Assembly (NCBI GenBank): GCA_022925895.1
Contig: JAKSYS010000420.1
Span: 1-54,008, forward strand
Source: Fragilaria crotonensis
Lineage: Eukaryota > Bacillariophyta > Fragilariophyceae > Fragilariales > Fragilariaceae
Length of the DNA stretch: 54,008 nt
Direction: 5' to 3'
Shown here: one piece after another, positions 45,377 through 54,008 of the stretch
Numbering within the stretch: position 1 is the first letter of the stretch
How the letters are laid out: every line of letters starts with the position of its first letter
Translations under genes and position numbers: made by a program
The notes under the pieces: generated by a model
Told to the model about the DNA's origin: nothing
What the model saw: only the letters and a program-made list of their open reading frames with translations
Databases searched by the model: none

Positions 45377-48300
45377 CTGGTTGCAGAGGAGTCTGCTGTG
45401 CGTGTGTTACGTCGGATGCATCGCATTAACGACGAGATCACTGAGGCAGATTCCTCGCAGCAAATATTGGTGTCGGATACTGGCAACGACCAAACCCTCC
45501 TGACGTCGGTTTGGCGGGTCATCGCGACGACGGGTCGTGAAGTTATGATGACAGGAGCGTTTGCCGGACGTAATGTCGGTGAGTACTTTCCTGTCGTCTC
45601 GGCTGTCGCCAAGGTCGTCGGCGAAGACGGGAAAGAGTACGCAGCGTATGCCCACGAGGCTCTCTACGACTCAAACCCTGCACAGAAGGAGTCACTCCTT
45701 TCCGTGCACCAATCGTTGCGCGACCAACGCAATGGTATTGACGATCGCGCACGATGCGAACGGGATTTGCACGGCAATCCTGGTTTGCAAGCTGCTCGCT
45801 TCGGCGATACAACGTTACCGTTTTATTTTGACGGTACGAAATGCTTCTTTGCTGTCTACCGGATCACAGTTGCAGAGGAGCGCGCTTTACCTGCGATTGT
45901 TTTGACGGATGGCTCCGTTCCATACGAACCATTCGCTCGTCTACACTCGCGACGACGTCCTCACGCATCTCCGGATCTGACGGCATGGAAGTATAATCTT
46001 GGGTTTGCCCCCGATCACGTGGTAAGCAAAACCCTCGCTGCGACGACGCAGCTAGTTCCCTCGGTGGAGGCAGAGTCTCGTGAAATCATGCGCGATCATT
46101 TTCAAACGCGACTTCCGGAACTTCGGGTTCGCCGAGTAAACGATACGTGCTATGTTGACACGTTCTTTTCTTCGATACCGTCGGTGCGAGGCTTCACGTG
46201 CTGGAACTTGTTTAGTTTTCAGCGCACCGGGTTAGACGTAATTTATTTAATGCGCCGTCGTTCACAGAGTCCGACGACTTTACCTCGGATGGTTACTGAA
46301 TGTGGTGCACCGTTGGTACTGAAGTCGGATAACGCTCCTGAGTTTAAAGGGAAGCGTTGGGTTGATTATCTCACGTCGATGTCCATCCAGTCTGTTTTCA
46401 CGGAAGCACACCACCCGAATGAAAACCTTGCTGAACGGCGTGGCGGTGCTTTGAAGGCCGCTACCGTTCATCTGCTGCGGATCACCGGTTGTCCCTTACA
46501 GTATTGGTGCTTTGCGCTTGAGTACGTTTCGCTTTTACGAACCGTACTGGCGCGTCGGAGTCTTGATTGGCGCACTCCGCATGAAGCACACTGGGGGGAC
46601 CGACCTGACATCAGCATGTTCCGATTCAGTTTTTGGCAGCCGGTTTGGTACTACCAGCCGCGGCAATCATTTCCCAAGACCAAGATGCTGAAGGGACGAT
46701 TTTTGGGCATCGCCCAGAATATTGGTGACGCATTTTGCTTCTTGATTTTGACGCAGCCTGAGCCTGATGATGATTCGCAACCGCAGGTTCTCGCGCGTTC
46801 TGTAATACGCAAGCGATACCCGCGGGAGCTACCGCCGATCGTGGAACACAATGATTCTACGACGACGTCGTTGACCTTTTATAAAGGCGACGAACGCACA
46901 CCATTGGAGGACCCGATTTCGGTCTCCGACTCGGGCGTTGACGATGTATTTTCTGACGTCGTGGCCGACATATCCCCGGACCACGTTCGGAACACTTTGT
47001 TCACCAACCCCAATGGTGTTCTTGAGGAACAGGAACCATACGATGACGGAATCTTGGAAGTATATGGTCCGCCGACAACACGTCCACGCCTATCGGATGA
47101 CGTTCCTGCACCTTGCTCCTCTGTTACAAACGACATCCCACTGCAGCGGATGTCGCAAGTTCCAGAGGAGCAGCCTGTTATGCCAGACAATCTCGTGGCT
47201 CATGATTCTATCCCAAACGTGTTGCTCGCTTCGAGTCCTTCAAACGATGATCCTGCGTTACTGTCCAATACTCCTTTGCTGTTCGGACACTCGCGTCTTC
47301 CCGCCGCACTTGCCCCTGCGGATTCACCGAACGACGGTTTGGCGTTTGACTTGCACGAACGTGCAGAAAGTTCGGGACCGAGTGGTGATATTCACCCGAT
47401 AACGCAAGACGAGGACGTGGATTCTTCAGTCCTCGTCGATGTTACTCATCAGCTTTCTCGTGTCGCTGCAGACTCGACTGATGATGAGAGTTTTGAACGA
47501 CTCGACAGTCATGTTTGGAAGGATGGTGTTTTACATTTTGTCGTTCTTTGGAAAACAGACGAAACATCGTGTTTGCCGTTTTCGACGGTGAAGCTCGACT
47601 TCCCTTTGGAGACGGCGGATTATATTTTGAAACATAAGCTCGGGTGTGCTGACGGTAAATATGTTGGCGGTCGCTATACGCGATGGGCACGCCAATTCAA
47701 ACGCCAACACACCCAGATCGTGCGACGTTTGCTTCGCGACTCGGGTCGCCGTTACATTCGTGACGGAGCTGCGTGCGCCCTTACGATCGCGAGCGCTTTG
47801 TCGGATGGGACTCGACTGATTCGTCGGGTCGCCACCAGGACACCTACGACATCCGGTGGAAGTCGCAAACGGAAGAAGCCAGGTAGGCTCAGCCGCCCGT
47901 TAGAGGTTAAGTACGGCGTTCCCATTCCACGAAACGTTCAACATGCGTTGGAGTTGGATCGTGAGGCGGGCAACACGTTTTGGGCTGACGCTATTCGCAA
48001 GGAGGTTGCTTCTTTGTTGGCTCTTAACTGTTTCGAGTTCCATGGCCCGGATTACAAGCCCAACTCGGACTACCAATGGACGAAGCTCTCGATGATCTTC
48101 GAGGTTAAACAAGACGGACGTCGCAAAGCTCGTTTGGTGGCTGGCGGTCACATGGTTGATCCGATGGGTATCAACTCACGTTCCACGGTAGTTAAAGGAA
48201 TCAGTGTGCGTTTGCTTGATTTAATCGCACACCGCGATAATTTGCCGATTCTTTGTGGAGATATCGGCAATGCCTTTATCACTGCCAACTGTTTAGAGAA

Positions 48301-49588
48301 AATTTATTCTCGAGCAGGACCTGAGTTCGACGATCGCGAAGGTTCGATCATGATTTTTAAGAAGGCACTTTACGGCTTACGTTCGTCAAGTCGCGCATTT
48401 CGGGCTCACTTCGCGGATTTTTTACGCTCGCTTGGATTTTTTGCGACGCGATATGACCGTGATGTTTGGATGAGAGCGCGAGAGGAGGGCGATGGGTACG
48501 ATTACATTTGTACTCACGTCGACGATTTTAAAATCGTAGCTCGCGACCCGGAACGTTGGAAATCACAGATCTCCGCGGCGTTTTTACTTAAATCTATCGG
48601 ACCACCATCCTATTATTTGGGTAACGACTACAACTTTTCGCCGGATGAGGGCGCGTGGGTTTTAAGCTGTGCTACATACTTGAAGGAGTGCATTCGTCGT
48701 ATCGAATCTGATGATGAACTTCCACTGGATGGCACACTTTGGACGCACCGCACTCCCCTGCCGGAAGGTTGCCACCCTGAGCTTGATGAAAGCAACCTGT
48801 TATCGGATGTGGGTATCCGTAAGTACCAGATGCTTATCGGCATGGCTCAGTGGGCGTGCACTATTGGGCGTTTGGACATCGCGTTTGCGGTATCTTCGCT
48901 CAGCCGATTCTCGGCAGCTCCGAGGGAATACCACCTCGAACTGGCGTTACATTTATTCGGCTATCTCAAGAAGAATCCTAACCGTCGTATCGTTCTTGAC
49001 TCACGTCCGTTGCTCATTGATGACGAATTACGACGCGATTCCTTCCACCCTGATTTTTTGGACGACTACCCGGATGCGAAAGAAGACGTCGGTACTGACT
49101 TTCCACCTGCGTTTGGCCGCGAACTCGACACTACCGTGTTTTTCGACGCTGACCACGCGCATGATCACGTCACTCGACGTTCGATTTCGGGGTTGATCGT
49201 TTTTGTTGGAAGCACTCCGGTTATTTGGACAAGCAAACGACAGGGATGCATTGCGACAAGCACATATTGTGCGGAGTTTATCTCCATGCGATCTGCTGTG
49301 GAAGAGGCCATTTCAATTCGATATATGTTACGATGCCTGGGAGTCCCGGTTACTAAACCCACAGATTTGTTCGGTGACAACTTTGGGGTCATACAAAGTG
49401 CCGAGATCCCAGATGGCGAACTTAAGAAGAAACATATTGCGATTTCCTACCATTATGTCCGGGAGGCTATCGCAGCGCGAATTGTTAATGCCCATTGGTG
49501 CCGGTCCGACGAGAACTTCGCGGACATTTGTACTAAGGCATTGGGCAAGAATATCTTCCATAGTATCGTCGAAGATCTGATGGCATGA
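45377..49588 (+). CDS. Copia pol polyprotein (PR-IN-chromo-RT-RH), intact
   Basis: An open frame of about 1,400 codons, in phase with the end of gag after a single TGA; the first ATG is at 45416. Residues below count from 45398. Protease LVSDTGNDQTLL at ~25-37. Integrase core with D at ~252 (CYVDTFF), D at ~309 (LKSDNAPEF) and E at ~345 (ENLAERRGG). A long acidic linker. A chromodomain-like segment ~697-750 (SHVWKDGVLHFVVLWKTDET). Reverse transcriptase with LCGDIGNAFITA, KKALYGLRSSSRAF and ICTHVDDFKIVA (the YxDD box here reads HVDD). RNase H with VFFDADHAHDH, TSTYCAEF and GDNFGV, ending ENFADICTKALG. It copies element RNA and inserts the cDNA. No frameshift over 4.2 kb suggests recent activity. 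Confidence 0.93.
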   Translation: MVAEESAVRVLRRMHRINDEITEADSSQQILVSDTGNDQTLLTSVWRVIATTGREVMMTGAFAGRNVGEYFPVVSAVAKVVGEDGKEYAAYAHEALYDSNPAQKESLLSVHQSLRDQRNGIDDRARCERDLHGNPGLQAARFGDTTLPFYFDGTKCFFAVYRITVAEERALPAIVLTDGSVPYEPFARLHSRRRPHASPDLTAWKYNLGFAPDHVVSKTLAATTQLVPSVEAESREIMRDHFQTRLPELRVRRVNDTCYVDTFFSSIPSVRGFTCWNLFSFQRTGLDVIYLMRRRSQSPTTLPRMVTECGAPLVLKSDNAPEFKGKRWVDYLTSMSIQSVFTEAHHPNENLAERRGGALKAATVHLLRITGCPLQYWCFALEYVSLLRTVLARRSLDWRTPHEAHWGDRPDISMFRFSFWQPVWYYQPRQSFPKTKMLKGRFLGIAQNIGDAFCFLILTQPEPDDDSQPQVLARSVIRKRYPRELPPIVEHNDSTTTSLTFYKGDERTPLEDPISVSDSGVDDVFSDVVADISPDHVRNTLFTNPNGVLEEQEPYDDGILEVYGPPTTRPRLSDDVPAPCSSVTNDIPLQRMSQVPEEQPVMPDNLVAHDSIPNVLLASSPSNDDPALLSNTPLLFGHSRLPAALAPADSPNDGLAFDLHERAESSGPSGDIHPITQDEDVDSSVLVDVTHQLSRVAADSTDDESFERLDSHVWKDGVLHFVVLWKTDETSCLPFSTVKLDFPLETADYILKHKLGCADGKYVGGRYTRWARQFKRQHTQIVRRLLRDSGRRYIRDGAACALTIASALSDGTRLIRRVATRTPTTSGGSRKRKKPGRLSRPLEVKYGVPIPRNVQHALELDREAGNTFWADAIRKEVASLLALNCFEFHGPDYKPNSDYQWTKLSMIFEVKQDGRRKARLVAGGHMVDPMGINSRSTVVKGISVRLLDLIAHRDNLPILCGDIGNAFITANCLEKIYSRAGPEFDDREGSIMIFKKALYGLRSSSRAFRAHFADFLRSLGFFATRYDRDVWMRAREEGDGYDYICTHVDDFKIVARDPERWKSQISAAFLLKSIGPPSYYLGNDYNFSPDEGAWVLSCATYLKECIRRIESDDELPLDGTLWTHRTPLPEGCHPELDESNLLSDVGIRKYQMLIGMAQWACTIGRLDIAFAVSSLSRFSAAPREYHLELALHLFGYLKKNPNRRIVLDSRPLLIDDELRRDSFHPDFLDDYPDAKEDVGTDFPPAFGRELDTTVFFDADHAHDHVTRRSISGLIVFVGSTPVIWTSKRQGCIATSTYCAEFISMRSAVEEAISIRYMLRCLGVPVTKPTDLFGDNFGVIQSAEIPDGELKKKHIAISYHYVREAIAARIVNAHWCRSDENFADICTKALGKNIFHSIVEDLMA

Positions 49589-49649
49589 AGCTGGAGTCTG
49601 GGCTTGAGAGGAGGTGGGGTACCGGGCATGACACTGGCTAGTTCCAGTC

Positions 49650-49659
49650 GAAGAGGAGG
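49650..49659 (+). other. Polypurine tract
   Basis: GAAGAGGAGG abuts the shared LTR sequence (TCAGG...) and is the expected plus-strand primer site for Copia reverse transcription. Confidence 0.75.
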
Positions 49660-49766
49660 TCAGGATAGGATCGTCTGTCCTGCCATCCGTACATGCCACG
49701 TCGTCCCCACATACACTAGATAGAATGTGTTATCTATATCTTAGTCACTTCTACTTGTGCATGACA
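49658..49766 (+). repeat. 3' LTR of Copia element
   Basis: Matches the 5' LTR over 107 of 109 bases. It starts GG where the outer end has TG, and ends in TGACA where the inner 5' copy has TGACG. It is followed by the GGATG target duplication at 49767-49771. Confidence 0.9.
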
Positions 49767-49771
49767 GGATG
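49767..49771. repeat. Target-site duplication, right copy (GGATG)
   Basis: Identical to 43698-43702; directly follows the TGACA end of the element. Confidence 0.8.
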
Positions 49772-50100
49772 TATGCACAGAGTGCATATGAAAATAGCAT
49801 GTGGATGTCCGATCACAATTGAGTTCGTCGTTGTTCTTCTGGCCAAAAATGAGGGTTTGCCATGCTCTCACAATTTGATGTTCGATGTTGTTCCGTCTGA
49901 CGGAAAAAGCCAGAGTTGATCGTGCACTGTCGTGCTCATTTGATACGCGCACCTGCCAAAAAAGTAAGTACCCGGATATGACATCAGTCTTCTACGTTTT
50001 GTGTTGTGTCATCGCCAATGCATGGCGCACGAGGGTCATCGATGCAGATTGCCGATGTCACAAGTGTCGAAACGGCAACCCAATCCGTTGGAAATGCAGA
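49772..50100. other. Flank of the retrotransposon insertion, no gene seen
   Basis: This DNA was next to the amine oxidase upstream region (43697 and below) before the element inserted. On the minus strand it is a candidate for the displaced promoter or leader of that gene. No conserved peptide was recognised. Confidence 0.4.
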
Positions 50101-50536
50101 TTATCTCGACTTTTTTGATTGGAAATTTAGGTGCGACATCGGTTCGACGAATGAAAACCTTTCAAACGCTCGTGCACCAACGACCATTCGCCGGTCGTGG
50201 CGCATTTGCCACACGCGTTCGAGTCGTGAGATTCTCATTCCTGCTTCCTGTGCTGGAATCAGCCAATCATTCGTCCACTTGACCGTCCATTCCATCGTGT
50301 TTTTTAGCTCCCCGAATCCCGAATTGCTAGAGTAGTACTGGTACTTTCTGCCTTCGATGCACTGCAAGGAGAAGTCGTTGGTTTGAGGTTTCGGTTCGCA
50401 TCTTCACACATAGACTCCGATTACAACACTTCTCAAGGTGACCAGGCAACATCCGATTCAACATTGTGTCTGTGGCCTGTTTCATTGCAACGAGCAACAG
50501 TCGTGTGATCTTTCCACTTTTAGGAGGCTTTGCCAT
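50101..50536 (-). CDS. Possible small basic protein, two pieces
   Basis: A minus-strand ATG at 50536 opens MAKPPKSGKITRLLLVAMKQ...NRMLPGHLEK. A second open piece (50361-50101), preceded by a good acceptor (ttctccttgcag), reads CIEGRKYQYYSSNSGFGELK, then MEWTVKWTNDWLIPAQEAGM and RISRLERVWQMRHDRRMV. The donor is unclear: GTG|gtgaag-like sites give too short an intron, and others change phase, so a one-base error is possible. The product would be a basic protein of about 125 residues. It would share a ~100-bp promoter with the divergent gene at 50638. No family recognised. Confidence 0.35.
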
Positions 50537-50637
50537 AAACTTCCTGCTCAGCGACACTCGATATCTGTGTCATAGACTACCGTTAGAGATAGTCTAGTCC
50601 TCTTCTGCATAGCACCTCGAAAGATTTTTGGCAAGTC

Positions 50638-51927
50638 ATGACGAACTTTTGGCAAGTAGTATTCCTACTACGAATATTCCACCATGGCCATGTATCAGCT
50701 TTTGCCTTCCATCCTGCGGTGACTCGATCACGATCCTCCGCTCTTGCGGTTGGTGAAATCCTCACATCTGATGTGATGACTCCGTTCAACGCAACACATG
50801 CGGACAAGTCTGGCTTTTCAGGCTTCCATGGCCATTCCAGCGAGGATTGGTCATCGGAAGATGATTTGGAAGAGGAGGAAGATCTGCCCTCTCTTGAATT
50901 CGTGTCGGCGAGCAGCGTCGAAAAGCCTTCCGACATGGAGGTGCTCGAAAGTGCCGACATGGCCTATCCGTTTGCAGGCATGTTGCGCAACAGTGCGCCT
51001 TACATTGCGGACCACAGTCAAAGGACTGCTGTCTTTTACATTCCCGGCGAATTCGTGGACTCGCCGGATGTCAGCGCCCTTCTGGGAGATGTCTGTCTCT
51101 CATGGATGCTGGGACTCAAGATTGTCATGATTGTGGGATGCCGATTTGATAATGATGGTTGTACGTTGGATTTCCAAAATGCAGTCGAATGTCAGAATTC
51201 GTTGCGAGTGACAGATGATACAATGCTTCGAAAAGTTGAAGAAGAAGCTGGATACATCCGATTTGAAGTGGAGCGCATTTTGAATCGTCATTTGAGACTT
51301 CATGGCGGGGGTGGTAGTGGTTCGGGTGATTGTCTGTTGAACGGCAATGTTGTGGGAGGCAACTTCTACACCGCGCGACCCTTCGGAGTCATTGATCAAG
51401 TAGATTACAAGAATACTGGATACCCAACCAAAATCTACACCGAACGTATTGAAAACTGTCTCAAAGAAAACGACATCGTCTTGTTGAGCACGATTGGAAC
51501 TTCCCGCCTTGGAGATATCGTCAACGTCAATGGCAATCATTTGGCAGCCACGGTGGCGGCGGCATTGAAGGCTCGCAAGCTGGTCTACCTATCCAGCCAT
51601 GGCAGAGTCTTGCGCAGAAGGGGAGCTCGCAAAACGATGCAAGAGATTCCTTTGAAGTTAGCGAAATCTCTCTTGAAGCATTACGGTGTGCACGTAAATC
51701 AAGCTGGATTTGCCGCGTTTCAACAAAGGTCGAACAAACTTGACGCAGGCGCAGTCGAGCTCCTTCTCCATTTGGGATGGTCCGCTTGGGCTCTTGACCA
51801 GGGGGTTAATCGAGCGCACATCATCAACCCTGGCGATGGATCCCTGTTGGAAGAATTGTTTTCAACCAAACTGGGAGTCAACACTTGTTTGTACAACGAA
51901 GACCAAGCTGATGATTTGGATGTTTGA
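50638..51927 (+). CDS. N-acetylglutamate-synthase-like protein lacking the acetyltransferase domain
   Basis: A single-exon gene of 429 residues. A signal peptide ends in VSAFAF (residues 19-24), a textbook diatom plastid motif, followed by a Ser/Thr/Arg-rich transit part and an acidic linker (SEDDLEEEEDLP). The rest is the amino-acid-kinase fold of ArgA: LSWMLGLKIVMIVGCRFDND, EEAGYIRFEVERILNRHLRL, GNVVGGNFYTARPFGVID, LGDIVNVNGNHLAATVAAAL, LHLGWSAWALDQGVNRAHII, LLEELFS. It is clearly a paralogue of the gene at 31084-32854. It stops after that fold, where the GNAT domain should begin, and no GNAT remnant follows in any frame. It cannot be an ordinary synthase; an arginine-sensing partner or a truncated relic are both possible. 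Confidence 0.88.
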   Translation: MTNFWQVVFLLRIFHHGHVSAFAFHPAVTRSRSSALAVGEILTSDVMTPFNATHADKSGFSGFHGHSSEDWSSEDDLEEEEDLPSLEFVSASSVEKPSDMEVLESADMAYPFAGMLRNSAPYIADHSQRTAVFYIPGEFVDSPDVSALLGDVCLSWMLGLKIVMIVGCRFDNDGCTLDFQNAVECQNSLRVTDDTMLRKVEEEAGYIRFEVERILNRHLRLHGGGGSGSGDCLLNGNVVGGNFYTARPFGVIDQVDYKNTGYPTKIYTERIENCLKENDIVLLSTIGTSRLGDIVNVNGNHLAATVAAALKARKLVYLSSHGRVLRRRGARKTMQEIPLKLAKSLLKHYGVHVNQAGFAAFQQRSNKLDAGAVELLLHLGWSAWALDQGVNRAHIINPGDGSLLEELFSTKLGVNTCLYNEDQADDLDV

Positions 51928-52097
51928 GATGAACCAAAACGAGAATTTCTCATCGCATGATTATTTGCTAAAGCTACATGTATACTTACAAGATAGACCA
52001 ACCAGCACGCATTCTGCTAAACCAGAAATAGAGAGACATTACGATGCAAACATCAACTCTTTCATATGTATTGAACAAGATATTAGAATTACAGTAT

Positions 52098-53814
52098 TCA
52101 GGGCATTTCCTTCAGCAACGCTTCAACTCGCTGCGTCGCTTCATATCCTAAATTGGAATCTGTCCAAATGCCCACCAGTGTCGAGTACGTGACATGATCG
52201 GGTCGCACGCCCTGCTCTCCGGCAGCAGTCCGACGCTTCATTTCCTCCAGCAATGCATCCGCCGCCATTGGAGCCGTCGGCGTCGCCGACGCCGCTATGG
52301 TCCCCAACACGGTATTGAACGTGACTGTATTTGGTTTCACAAATCGTTCACCTTCGTCTTCGTACCTGCGATACATGTCCCGGAGCAGTTGACACGCCCG
52401 GGTGACATTTTGACTCGAGGCAGATATCAACGAGTTGTAACAAATCGTGTTGGGCAAACAGTGATTCTGAACCATGTCGTCAAACAATCGCTGGGCCGTT
52501 TCGGCATCGCCACATTTTGCTTGCGCCGCAATGGCGGCGCCATAGACAAAGGTATTCGGTTTGACGGTAGTAGCACCGGTGCCAATCGGGCTCGTGGCAG
52601 TCATTTCTTCCAAGAGCTCGACCGCCACCTGACCGCATCGAGCATGTCCACTTCTCGAAAAGGCCGTAATGACTGTACAATACGTAATGCAATCCGGCGC
52701 ACAGGGCATGGATCGAAAAATCTCCAACGCCTTCTCGGCAGCTTCCGTCGATTGGCATTGGCTGCAAATGTCCAAGAGACTATTGTACACCACTACATTC
52801 GGGGTCGCTTGGCGCTTCCGCAGACGTTCGACAATGGCAAGTGCCCGGTCGAGGGATTCGCGAGGAGCGAATCGATCCCAACATGCAGCAATCGCAGCGG
52901 AATAGGAAAAGGCATTGGGTGTCAGGTGCTTGGCACCAAACTCACCAGATTCGTGCTCCATGTGTTGGAGCAGGTCGTAGGCCTTATGGTAGTTCCCTTG
53001 TGTTTTGGCAAGGGCGGCTATTGTAGAACTGTAGACAATGGTGTCAGGACGACAACTGAAATCGCCCTGTTTATGCAGTAATTTCAATTCTTCCAACAAT
53101 TCCAATGCTTTCTGCCCACTCACTGCAGAAATGCACGCTCCATACGTGACGGCGTTGGGGCTGCAGAAGCGGGTTTTGGCATCTTTCATTTCTTGCAGCA
53201 ACCTCAAGGCGTGAGTGCCCGCATTGCGATCGCGACTTTTGGACCATGCCGTAATGACAGCGGTATAGGGAACCTTGCTGGGTTTCATGAACGTAGTGTT
53301 CTTGTCGGCATTAGCAGCGGCGCGGTGCAGTTCCTTCATTTCTTCCAAAAGTGCTTGTGCTCGACGAGGTGCTTCCTTGTCGCGACTGCGACTCCACGCG
53401 ACAATGGTATTGGTGTAGGCCAAGGGATTGGGCGGCAAATTGTGTGGTGGTTGCATCATTTCGCGAAGCAACCGTTCGGCCTTTCAGCCGCCCGACGATC
53501 TTTCGTGCCATACGGACTGGATGAAGATGACAATACTTTTATCTTGCGATTGAAGGAATCCGTCAATTGTCGTTTTGAAAGGCTTGGAGAAGGCTGGCTT
53601 TGTTGGTTGCGATGATCGGAGGAGGTCGATTTGGCCGGATTAGACTGTGATGAACTGGACGGACTGTGATCCACCAAGGAAGGGACCGAAGACAACGAGC
53701 CGTGAAGTTTTGTGTGCAGGTGACGGGAAGGGGATGTGTTCTTCGTACTGAGAACGACGACGAGGAGAATGCATGCGTCACCGCCAAGAACAAAGCGATC
53801 GTTGCGATGCTCAT
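52098..53814 (-). CDS. Plastid-type pentatricopeptide repeat (PPR) protein, two frameshifts
   Basis: About 570 residues. The ATG at 53814 gives MSIATIALFLAVTHAFSSSS, a signal peptide with the THA|F plastid motif, then a Ser/Pro-rich transit region. About ten PPR motifs follow from ~53470 down to 52098, for example YTNTIVAWSRSRDKEAPRRA, PNAVTYGACISAV, PDTIVYSSTIAALAKTQGNY, TPNVVVYNSLLDICSQCQ, KPNTFVYGAAIAAQAKCGD and PNTVTFNTVLGTIAA. PPR proteins bind organellar RNA for processing, stability or translation. Two one-base changes break the frame: in a G/C run at about 53723-53734 and in the TTT run at 53482-53484. Both lie outside the repeats; assembly error is likely. Confidence 0.85.
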
Positions 53815-54008
53815 GGTGGTACTGCTTGAGGTGCAAGGAAATCGTGAATGCGAAAAAACCAACTTAAAGTCTGATGATTCTGTACAGCGATCATTGAAAA
53901 CGCTGTGTTGATGGCTGTTGGAAACTGAAGTCGTCCAACGCCTACTACTAGCTACCGTAGTACTACTGGTATTGGGTACATCGCCGTAGACCGGTACAAG
54001 TCACTACA
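53815..54008. other. Upstream of the PPR gene, window end
   Basis: PPR promoter and leader. The last 70 bases turn GTAC/TAGTACTACTGGTA-rich, as in other intergenic DNA here. Confidence 0.45.

Larger units (their letters stand above)
43703..49766 (+). mobile_element. Complete Copia LTR retrotransposon (CoDi-like), recent insertion
   Basis: A 6,064-bp element bounded by inverted TGTCA...TGACA ends and GGATG duplications. Order: 109-bp LTR, leader, gag (frame broken), in-frame TGA, a 1,397-codon pol frame (protease, integrase, chromodomain-like segment, reverse transcriptase, RNase H), polypurine tract, 109-bp LTR. The integrase-before-RT order defines Ty1/copia. The LTRs match over 107 of 109 positions, differing only at their inner ends, so insertion is recent. 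The very short LTRs and integrase sequence (NDTCYVDTFFSSIPSVRGFT, HHPNENLAERRGG) agree with diatom CoDi lineages. It sits just upstream of the amine oxidase gene. Confidence 0.93.

Noticed and set aside
46938-47402. 154-codon ORF in another frame within pol
   Set aside because: It overlaps the acidic linker of the intact pol frame and has no independent support.
1-54008. tRNA, rRNA and CRISPR signals
   Set aside because: No cloverleaf with GTTCRANNC box, no rRNA core sequence and no spaced direct-repeat array was found by reading; CRISPR is not expected in a eukaryotic nucleus.

Overview
The window is nuclear DNA of a diatom, most likely a raphid pennate; the genus cannot be fixed from the sequence. 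The evidence: several proteins begin with a signal peptide that ends in the heterokont plastid motif A/V-x-A/G|F (VSAF, THAF, TVGF). Introns are few, short (75-326 nt) and GT-AG. The LTR retrotransposon resembles the diatom Copia (CoDi-type) lineages. A Crypton-type tyrosine recombinase of the diatom kind is present. Genes are packed head-to-head or tail-to-tail on both strands.

Layout. 1-4.7 kb: end of an OMS1-like methyltransferase fused to a chalcone-isomerase-like domain, a mitochondrial phosphate carrier, and ribosomal protein L9 (uL6). 5.5-7.5 kb: a frameshifted Crypton recombinase. 9.2-11.4 kb: a two-exon 736-residue disordered protein, weakly PRRC2/BAT2-like. 12.9-13.4 kb: a small unknown ORF. 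About 14.9-28.4 kb: gene-empty, CpG-poor DNA with remains of old mobile elements (a Copia-like protease region, another decayed repeat ORF, a tandem duplication, a 29-bp inverted repeat). 28.5-31.0 kb: a large unknown gene broken by single-base run-length changes. 31.1-37.1 kb: N-acetylglutamate synthase, chorismate synthase, and a secreted/membrane-anchored protein with PGMS repeats. 37.5-43.5 kb: an ABC1 kinase, a bacterial-looking glycosyltransferase, UBL5/Hub1, and a flavin amine oxidase. 43.7-49.8 kb: a complete, recently inserted Copia element with near-identical LTRs, a target-site duplication, an intact pol and a broken gag. 50.1-53.8 kb: a possible small gene, a second N-acetylglutamate-synthase-like protein without its acetyltransferase domain, and a plastid-type PPR protein.

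How it fits together. Most genes are housekeeping. Two code for amino-acid biosynthesis enzymes with plastid-type leaders (N-acetylglutamate synthase for arginine, chorismate synthase for aromatics), and these share a 674-bp divergent promoter region. The two N-acetylglutamate-synthase-type proteins, one full-length and one kinase-fold only, could form a catalytic/regulatory pair.

Two window-wide patterns stand out. Intergenic DNA is strongly enriched in GTAC palindromes. Nearly all frameshifts in otherwise good genes are single-base changes, mostly in short homopolymer runs, so some of the 'pseudogenes' may be assembly errors.
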